Source: Neurospora tetraspora (taxonomy: Eukaryota; Ascomycota; Sordariomycetes; Sordariales; Sordariaceae). Taken from it: DNA of 64,000 nt. Shown in pieces: positions 56,941-64,000 of the stretch (positions within the stretch are counted from its first letter, which is position 1; every line of letters begins with the position of its first letter). The DNA lies in NCBI RefSeq assembly GCF_033439725.1, contig NW_026944389.1:1488001-1552000 (forward strand), in the 5' to 3' direction. Under the pieces are notes generated by a model. It did not search any database, was not told the DNA's origin, and saw nothing but the letters and a program-made list of their open reading frames with translations. The position numbers were made by a program, and so were the translations under genes.

Positions 56941-57630
56941 CTACTCTTGGAGATGGACGATGTTTAATCCTTGGATCAGAAGGACGTAGGAGTCAAGCTG
57001 GGCGACGATCGCCGAGACTTTTCACCAGGTTATCAAACTGTCAATTGCTTGGAATGAGCACAAGTGTGAAAAGCTTTCATTCGTGAGTGAGCAGTGTAAG
57101 CCGGATAGTCTGAACTTACACTCTTTGTAGTTCTCCTCGAATGTCTTCTTCTTTTCGCGCCATATTTTTGCCTGGAAGAAACGTCTCCAGTCTGTCACCA
57201 ACATATCGCAGAAGCCCTTGAACTCACCAGACAATAAGATTACAATCATTGTTTGTATGTGAAGTCCCAGAGAGGGAGGGAAGTCATAATCCGGCATTTT
57301 TTGGACAATCTGCTTGGGCCTGCCGTAACATTGGTCGACATCCTCCAATATTCTGTCCACTGAGTCTTCATGCGAGCTTGGGAGAGTTTCAGCCACTACT
57401 CGTTTTCCTCTGAGAATGCCCCTCGCATCGAACAAATTGAAATACGCCGATTTCAAATGAAGGAGGCGCGCAGACTCCATCCACTTTGTGATCCTTCGCT
57501 CCTCGAACATCAATCTTTCGCGCTGAAGAATCCGAACTATCAAGAGGTTAATGGCCGAAAGAGCAAAGGTGATGAGGCCGATGATGTTTGCAGCCGTGGA
57601 CAGACTGCTGTCTTGTGAATTGTCTGACAT
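56941..57630 (-). CDS. Small membrane-protein family, member B
   Basis: Two exons on the minus strand, 57630-57120 and 57017-56941, give 195 residues. The 102 bp intron runs from GTAAGT to GAAAAG in phase 1. I chose this acceptor because exon 2 (77 bp) then encodes SAIVAQLDSYVLLIQGLNIV with HLQE, which aligns with the 77 bp last exon of member C; reading straight through the donor gives an unrelated tail. The N-terminus SLSTAANIIGLITFALSAIN leads into LLIVRIL, one hydrophobic helix. The middle is charged and Arg-rich, with ILEDVDQCY and, before the splice, EENYKE. About 26 of the first 36 residues equal member C. Function unknown. Confidence 0.75.
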
Positions 57631-57931
57631 GCTTGTGGTTATTGTTGCGTATGGCAGGTGCTAGGCCGTTGGAAGACTGAAAACAAAACTTGATCAAGAC
57701 TTCGTCTCGAGTCGTGGAATACATGATGGGACAAAAGTTCCCACAGCCTGGCATGTACTTATACACGTCTGCGACAGATATCGTTGTTACACCGAGTCAG
57801 CCCACCCACCACGGGCCAGACTGAGCACTCGCCCATTGGTAGGTACCCAATGCGCCTTGTACAGCTCTCCAGCCACCGTCCATAAGCCAACCAAAGTAGC
57901 ACATCCACTTCATCATCATCCTGCCTACGGC
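57631..57931. other. Intergenic region
   Basis: About 300 bp between family member B and the Ayr1-like dehydrogenase, both on the minus strand. It holds the 3' end of the dehydrogenase transcript and the promoter of member B. Confidence 0.5.
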
Positions 57932-59158
57932 TCAGTTCAACTTCTTCTGCGCCTCCTCCTGCGCCAACACCCTCTCCAACACATTCATCTTAAACATGCG
58001 ATACATGACCAAATCCAACAACCAATCGCCAAAGAACGTGCCCGTCCAGACAAGCCTCGCCCACCCGCCCGCCCAGAAATAATCCGCCCTTCCAAACCAG
58101 CTCCTCAGACCCAGAGGCATCTCCCCCTTGAGCGCATTCTTCACCAACTTCCTCGCATAATCCTCTGTCTTCAAAGTAGCATTGTTCTGCGAAAACGTCA
58201 ACCTGCGCTCAAAGAACTCCTTGACGCGCATGTAGATGCTGTTCTCCGGCAAGGTGCGGTGCGTCTTGGAGGCGATTTGGGACTGGACGGTTCCCGTCAT
58301 GGTGGTCATGACGCGCACACCGAAGGGCTTGAGTTCCAGCCGCAAAGTGCGCGAGTAGGAGACCACGGCGCCCTTGGTGGCGCAGTAGACGGATCCAAAG
58401 ACGTAGGGGGTGATGGCGGCGAGCGAGGCGATGTTGATGATCAGACCCTTCGCGGCGATGAGCTGGTCGGCGAAGGCTTGGCACATGGCCATGACGCCGA
58501 AGACGTTGGTCTCGAAGGTCTCGCGGACGTCGTCGAGATCGATGTCGGTGGCGGGGTGGGTGTGGGTGCGGCCGCTGGGGGTTGGGGGTTAGTATGGGTT
58601 TTGGGGGGGGGGGCGGGGGGAAGGGGGGAAGTAAACAAATGGGATACTGGCAGCACGGGATGGACGTACGCGTTGTTGACGAGAATGTCAAGCTTGCCGC
58701 CGGTGATCTGGGCAACCTCCTCGTGGCAGGTCTTGATGCTCTGAGGGTTGGTGACGTCGAGGGCGAGGGTGCTCATGCCCATGTCGGCCATCTCGGCCAA
58801 GACGGCTGGGTTACGCGCCGTGGCGATGACATGTACGCCTTCAAGAGTGTTAGTATTTTGTGTGATAAGAACTGATAAGCAATGGGCGGGATATTTTGTG
58901 TAACTCCGGGAACGGGTAGTTGGTGGTACATACCTTGCTTGTGAAACTCGAGGCAGAGGGCATGACCAATGCCGCCTGGCGTGCAGCTATAATGGGAATG
59001 ATAAGATATGGTCAGCGATTTGCTATCACGAATCCAGAGGATGGATGAGTGAAACGCCTAGAGGACATATCGTTGACACTCTCGTAAATCGAGTGAACAG
59101 CGCGATGAACTCACCCAGTGATCAAAACGGTCTTCTGTCCAGGTAGAGGGCCAGTCAT
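57932..59158 (-). CDS. Short-chain dehydrogenase/reductase, Ayr1-like
   Basis: Four exons on the minus strand: 59158-59115, 58986-58934, 58838-58670 and 58574-57932, giving 302 residues. Introns are 128, 95 and 95 bp. All junctions restore family motifs: KTVLITG/CTPGGIGHAL (NADP-binding TGxxxGIG, residues about 14-22), HKQG/VHVIATARN, LDILVNNA/GRTH (NNAG), IINIASLAAI (catalytic Ser) and VYCATKGAV (YxxxK). A hydrophobic C-terminal segment (ARLVWTGTFFGDWLLDLVMY) would anchor it in a membrane. Length, TGC-type loop and C-terminal anchor resemble yeast Ayr1, the NADPH-dependent 1-acyl-dihydroxyacetone-phosphate reductase of lipid droplets and ER. Other classical SDR substrates remain possible. 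Confidence 0.88.
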
Positions 59159-59682
59159 TTTCGCGCTTGACTGAAGGGATGATGATGTTGAATGGTGGTG
59201 AGATTCGAGTTTGATGAGCTTTCACTTTTGGTGAAACGCCCCGCTAACAAAGCTACCCCTAGAGAGATGCCGAGGCTTGTGAAGCCAATTGATTGCAAGG
59301 GTTAGGGTTGTATTGACTCGATCCCTTCTTTCTTTTCACCTACCCGTGAAGATATGGCGTTGAAAACATGCTGAACTGCGGTGATGGTAGGTAGGCTAGA
59401 AACAGGATACGATGCCTGAAGCCACCTAATATCAGGAAATCGTAAGAGGGGAACAGCCAGTGGCATCTCTGGGATAAAGTGCTCCCCGCAAGAATTCATC
59501 AATGCCCTCCATTTATCCACGGCAAACCTGCTCATGAATCTGGGTCAAGGATCAACGATCGGCAGAGTCTGTCGGCTCATGAGATTGAGTACTTAAGTAC
59601 TCAGCCCGAGCAGCATAGATCAGAGCTGTCCGTACCGGAAGCAGCTACTCTATCACGGCCAACCACCTACCTTTGTATCATC
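59159..59682. other. Divergent intergenic region
   Basis: Shared upstream region of the Ayr1-like gene (minus) and the secreted-protein gene (plus). The plus frame is open back to 59479, but the conserved start with a signal peptide is at 59683. Confidence 0.5.
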
Positions 59683-60498
59683 ATGCTGTCCAGAAACACA
59701 CAAGACATGGTCTTGTTGACCATCGCCTACTTCCTCGCATCCATCACTTCTGTGTTCGCTGAGTGTACCCGGGAGGGTCTGCTAGCAGCAGCCAACAGCT
59801 ATGTATCCGCCTTCTCCGCCGGCAAACTCGACGGCCTCAAACTTGACTCGAGCAACTTCACCTACCAGGAGAACAACAAGGCAGCCGACATCAAGCGCGG
59901 CGTTCTCAGCCAGTCGCACAACATCAGCCTCAACCGATCAACCGCCGACACCGTTGCCTGCGCCAGCTACACCATGATCATCTCACTGGGGAGTGGTTCC
60001 AACTCCAAGCCGTACGTCACGGCAACGCAGATCCGTCATCCAGCCGACGGCGACACCTCAGTCATCTCCTCCATCGACACCATCGCCGCCACCGCGGGTT
60101 CCCTTTTCTTCAACGCCCAAAAGACGCTCGGGTACATCCAAAAGGAGAATTGGGGCGTCATCGATACGGCGGCGAATCGGCCAAGTCGAGAGCTGCTGAG
60201 AAAGGTGGGCGATGCTTATCTCGACATGTGGACGGATGCGAAGGCGGCTGATAGTATCCCGTGGGGTACCGACTGTGAGCGCGTCGAAGGATCGCAGTAT
60301 ACCAGACCGTGTGGTGGTCAGTTACCGAGAGGAGGCAGTTCGAAGCGCAACGGGAATCGTCGATATGTCATTGATGAAGTCATGGGGTCGGTTGATGTGC
60401 TGTGCTCGTTTGATGCGCTGGGGAATATGCCGGATAGTCATGAGATTCGGGTTGAGGGTGGTAAGGTCAAGTATGTCCATACGATTACGGTAACTTGA
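59683..60498 (+). CDS. Secreted protein, probable DUF8021/SnoaL-like fold
   Basis: One exon, 271 residues from the ATG at 59683 (59707 is an alternative). The N-terminus MVLLTIAYFLASITSVFA is a signal peptide with likely cleavage before ECTREG. The mature protein has ECTREGLLAAANSYVSAFSA, then LDSSNFTYQENN, repeating TATQIR and HTITVT strands, and four or more cysteines in the second half (DCERVEG, RPCGGQ, VDVLCSFDALG). N-glycosylation sites (NFT, NIS, NRS) are present. The order resembles fungal secreted proteins I know as DUF8021 (NTF2/SnoaL-like fold) of unclear function. No catalytic motif is evident. Confidence 0.7.
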   Translation: MLSRNTQDMVLLTIAYFLASITSVFAECTREGLLAAANSYVSAFSAGKLDGLKLDSSNFTYQENNKAADIKRGVLSQSHNISLNRSTADTVACASYTMIISLGSGSNSKPYVTATQIRHPADGDTSVISSIDTIAATAGSLFFNAQKTLGYIQKENWGVIDTAANRPSRELLRKVGDAYLDMWTDAKAADSIPWGTDCERVEGSQYTRPCGGQLPRGGSSKRNGNRRYVIDEVMGSVDVLCSFDALGNMPDSHEIRVEGGKVKYVHTITVT

Positions 60499-60962
60499 GG
60501 GCGTCGTGTAATGAGACGGATAGCTGTAGCTCCATGTTGAAAGAATGAATGTTGAAGCGATGAAGTTGAAATTTTCCTGTCAAAGTTACAGGGCTGCAAG
60601 TGATGTTGAAATCCCCACATTGGCGTTTGTCAAGGCCCTGGGCACGGACCCGCAGTCCACACCGGCCGCTGGCCCCGGTCGATCCACAGTTCCTGGTGAG
60701 CCAATGCGCCGCCAGGAACCGTCTGAAAGTGGGCTGGCCACGGTGGGGTGGTGCGGTGGACGTCTGTAATGGATTGCCGGCCGGGAAAAATTCCTCGTCC
60801 TTCAGTCTCCCAGGAACACGGAAAAATTTCAATTGTCTGCGCCGACGAAACGACGATTGTCAACATCTCACTCCGAACCCGACGGTCCTACAGTTCACTG
60901 ACGCGCGAGGAGACGCAAGACGCACCCTTGCAATAATATCAACCCAACCCAACCAACAAATC
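60499..60962. other. Intergenic region
   Basis: 3' flank of the secreted-protein gene and promoter of gar1. No other feature seen. Confidence 0.5.
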
Positions 60963-61854
60963 ATGTCTTTCAGAGGTCGTGGAGGTGGTGGTGACCGCGG
61001 TGGTCGTGGCGGCTTCAGAGGTACGCCTTATTATTCTATTATCAACCGTTATCTTGTACCTTGATGTCGTCGCCTTGGTCGCACTTTGCCGTCAACCATT
61101 GGCGCATATCACACATACTTCCACCATGGACAGTAATAACTAACACACCCCTCCTACAACAGGCGGCCGTGGTGGTTTCGGTCAGCGCGACGATGGTCCC
61201 CCCGCCCAGGTTCTCGAGCTCGGCACCTTCGAGCACGCCGTCGAGGGCGAGATGTTCTACAAGTCCACCAACCCCAAGATCCCCCATTTCAACGCTCAGG
61301 TCTTCCTCGAGAACAAGACTCCCATCGGAAAGATCGATGAGGTCCTCGGTCCTCTCAACCAGGTGCGCACTTCCCTCCGAAACGTCGAATCCCTCGAATA
61401 TAAAGACCTTAGGCTAACACTCTGCTTCCTTCAGGTTTACTTCACTGTTAAGCCCCAAACCGGCATCGTCGCTACTTCCTTCAAGCCCGGCGATAAGGTC
61501 TTCGTCGGTTCCGAGAAGCTCCTTCCTCTCGAGCGTTTCCTTCCCAAGCCCAAGGTTCTCGGCGCCCCCAAGGTGAAGAAGGCTGGCCGTGGTGGTGCTG
61601 GTGGTGGTCGTGGCGGTCCCAGAGGCGGTGCCCGCGGCGGTGGCCGTGGCGGCTTCTCCTCTCGCGGCGGCGGCGGCGGCTTCTCCCGCGGTGGTGGTGG
61701 TGGCTTCTCCCGCGGCGGCGGTGGTGGTTTCAGCAGAGGCGGCGGTCGCGGTGGCAGCGGCGGCTTCTCGAGGGGTGGTGGTGGCGGTGGCTTCTCCCGC
61801 GGCGGTGGCGGCGGTTTCTCCCGTGGTGGAGGCCGCGGCCGTGGTGGCTACTAA
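60963..61854 (+). CDS. gar1: H/ACA ribonucleoprotein subunit Gar1
   Basis: Three exons: 60963-61020, 61163-61362 and 61435-61854, giving 225 residues. Introns are 142 bp (GTACGC to CAACAG) and 72 bp (GTGCGC, GCTAAC, TTCAG). The 72 bp intron is in frame and stop-free but is excluded because [10 protein letters not shown] is the conserved core junction. Gar1 binds Cbf5/dyskerin in nucleolar H/ACA snoRNPs and promotes product release during rRNA pseudouridylation. Signatures: N-terminal RGG ([18 protein letters not shown]), core [56 protein letters not shown], and a long C-terminal [10 protein letters not shown] domain of about 90 residues. Both Gly/Arg domains match yeast Gar1. Confidence 0.95.
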
Positions 61855-63028
61855 GCGGTTGCGACGGTTGACGACGACAACGACGAAAGCGCATGCCAGT
61901 GCTGCTGCTGCTGGCGCTGCTCGGAAAGGAAAGGGAGTGGAAGAAAGACTTGCTGCTTTACCAGGGTCTTGGGTTTTGTTAAACATGGTCCTCAAAATGG
62001 CTATGGCTTGTGGCGTTTATGGAAGGGACAAATTCTTTCTGCCGCATCAGGAGGGTTCGGCAAAGTTGTGTTTTTATCTCTGTAGGCATCTCTCGGTTTT
62101 CTCTGTCTGCTAATTTCGGTTTCTTTGGATTACAACACATCAAACTGAGCGCATCTGGATTTGGTCTGGCAAGTCTTTACGTTGACGATGGATGAAATTG
62201 GGGGATCAAAATGTCTTTGGCATGGGCATCGAGTCATGTTCGGACAGACAGCTTACGTGTCCGGTCGTTTGTGAACGATCACAGGCAGTACCCAGTCGCA
62301 GACGTCGCCATCTCCCCCGAATGCGATTCTCGGAAACACACGACATGCTCGCGGACCCCAGGTTGGACTGGACTGCGGCTCCCTAGCTGGGAGAAATAGA
62401 GGCTTCAGTTTAATGTCTTCGGCAATGCAGCAACCAAACATCAACCACATCCCGAGAGCCAACCCGCCAGATATTTAGCACCGACTGAACGCCCAGCACC
62501 AACGACCTGCCACCTATCCCTCCGAATGAAAGCATCCCGCAACCCGAAATCCGTTCTCCGTCTTCACCCACTCTGTCCGGGTATACCTACCCATCACTCT
62601 TCCAACACCACAACTTCCACAACACCCCTCCCGAGAAGAACCGAAAAAAACTGTCGAGCCTATTCGCGCCTATTGCCGCCGACTATACGCACACCATGTC
62701 ACAATCCGTTGCCAATGTATTCATATTTCAGACAGCAGCGTATGGTCGTCCGCCTTTCCATCTTTCCGACGTTTTGTCGTGGCTTGAGAGCTGATTGGTG
62801 TCATTGTGGCGTGTGGCTCTAAAGGGCCCATGCAGGCTGCGCTCGGGGCTGATGTTGACCCGTGGTGGACTGCTCCGGCGTATGTCCTTGTTCAGCGAGC
62901 GTATATAGATTAAAAGTAACTCAACCTTCCTTCTAAAGTTGTCAACTGCCCGGGACCCTTCACTAACTCGTTCCACCATATCATGACATCATTTTCATGC
63001 ATAAGTACCATCTCTCCAGGATCGCAAG
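61855..63028. other. Intergenic region
   Basis: Between gar1 and family member C, both on the plus strand. No convincing gene; open frames are under 100 codons. Confidence 0.5.
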
Positions 63029-63788
63029 ATGGCTGACTGTTGTCCGGACAGCAAACTCTCCACAGCCGCAAACATCATCGGCCTCCTCACTTTCACTCTC
63101 TCGGCGCTCAATCTTTTGATAGTCCGAGTTCTTCGAAACGAAAGCAAGATAATCAAACAACTCCGGAAAGGGGGGTGGAAGAATTCCCTCAACGCCTTGG
63201 AACAGAAAATACGTTACATTCGGCTCTTTAATCCGGCTTTCGCGGGCTTTGGAAGGGATAACATGCATCCCGACCACGCTTCCGGAATCCCTCGGGTACC
63301 AGATGTCGGAGCACCCGGAGAAAGGTCAGACCTGGAAGAGAAGCAGCCAGAAGAACGGTTTACCGAAATCTTAAAAGATGTTCAGAGATGTTACGACCAG
63401 GGAAAGGTCACCATCAACGAAACAGAAGCCATTCAGCACCTTCTCGCCGAACAGATTAGCCTTGCTGGCTACGCAAGAGCTACGAGACGATTGATATTGC
63501 GATGGGATGTGGAGAACTTTTACGAGGCATCAGTGTCGGTCTGCAGACAACTCTACAATTGGCGAGAATCGCGTGAGGCTGTGGATAAACTTGAGGATAA
63601 TTACCAGGAGTGTAAGTGCACACCAGTCGACTTTTTCCCTTTCACTCTCGAGCACAAAAGTGAGTAGAGGTTCATGACTGACAGGATGAATTAAATATGT
63701 CGCTCTGCCAGTGAATTCGATTGTAGCTCACGTTGACTCTCTAATCCTGGTTATGCAAGGGATTAAGTTACTGCAACTACAAAGGTGA
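63029..63788 (+). CDS. Small membrane-protein family, member C
   Basis: Two exons, 63029-63611 and 63712-63788, give 219 residues. The 100 bp intron (GTAAGT to TGCCAG, phase 1) sits after NYQE, exactly where member B splices after NYKE. The 77 bp last exon encodes NSIVAHVDSLILVMQGIKLL with QLQR, homologous to member B. The N-terminus KLSTAANIIGLLTFTLSALN leads into LLIVRVL, one hydrophobic helix. The middle is charged, with an insertion relative to B (about residues 75-105, Gly/Pro/Glu-rich) and ILKDVQRCY matching ILEDVDQCY in B. Unrecognised family; likely membrane-anchored with a helical cytosolic part. Confidence 0.75.
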
Positions 63789-64000
63789 TTCCTATCCCGA
63801 CGAACCATACACTTATTGAAGCAGCTGTTGTTAATACCAACATTGAGCTGTTAGGACAATCGATCGTCAAGCAAGCACCATAGTCGACACAGTGAACACC
63901 ATCAACACTCGCTCACCAACAGAACCTACACCAAGCGCACCACCATACTAGATCACATCATTTTCCCTTATCATTCACTCCCCCGTCGCGACTAAGCCAC
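63789..64000. other. Right window edge
   Basis: CA-rich sequence such as CACCATCAACACTCGCTCACC, which may be the 5' leader of a gene beyond the window. Nothing else seen. Confidence 0.3.

Noticed and set aside
57022-57119. Unspliced C-terminal tail of family member B
   Set aside because: A consensus GTAAGT donor interrupts it, and the spliced alternative matches the last exon of member C.

Overview
The window looks like nuclear DNA of a filamentous ascomycete, most likely Neurospora or a close Sordariaceae relative. GC-rich, intron-poor genes alternate abruptly with very AT-rich blocks that look RIP-mutated (C-to-T on either strand, TpA-rich, reading frames full of stops). Introns are short (about 50-130 bp), with GTRNGT donors and CTAAC-like branch sites. 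Gene coordinates below include splice junctions that I assigned by hand from frame and protein continuity; nothing was confirmed by RNA or by a database search.

Layout. 1-3870: RIP-degraded AT-rich block with decayed tandem repeats. 5292-27510: euchromatin with an MFS vacuolar-type transporter, a standalone EgtD-like methyltransferase, a phenol 2-monooxygenase-type flavoenzyme, an Mpv17/PMP22 protein, phosphoglycerate kinase, the tiny proteasome subunit Sem1/DSS1 (three short exons), the Iml2 inclusion-body protein and a divergent fatty-acid-hydroxylase-superfamily membrane protein. 28039-39375: a transposon island. Its two ends are ~77 bp inverted repeats flanked by a 12 bp direct repeat, and it holds two nested LTR elements, each with its own 5 bp target duplication. 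42017-64000: an alpha/beta hydrolase with a long disordered N-terminus, a basic unknown protein, a single-span membrane protein, Hri1, a class I methyltransferase, three copies of an unnamed small membrane-protein family, an unnamed 696-residue protein between two of them, an Ayr1-like dehydrogenase, a secreted protein and the H/ACA snoRNP protein Gar1.

The genes are mostly independent housekeeping or accessory functions rather than one pathway. Two things stand out. One is the nested transposon nest, which can be dissected layer by layer from its target duplications. The other is the three-member family (53201-53732 minus, 56941-57630 minus, 63029-63788 plus): a shared N-terminal hydrophobic segment, a divergent charged middle, and one phase-1 intron before a short last exon. 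I could not assign the family a function.
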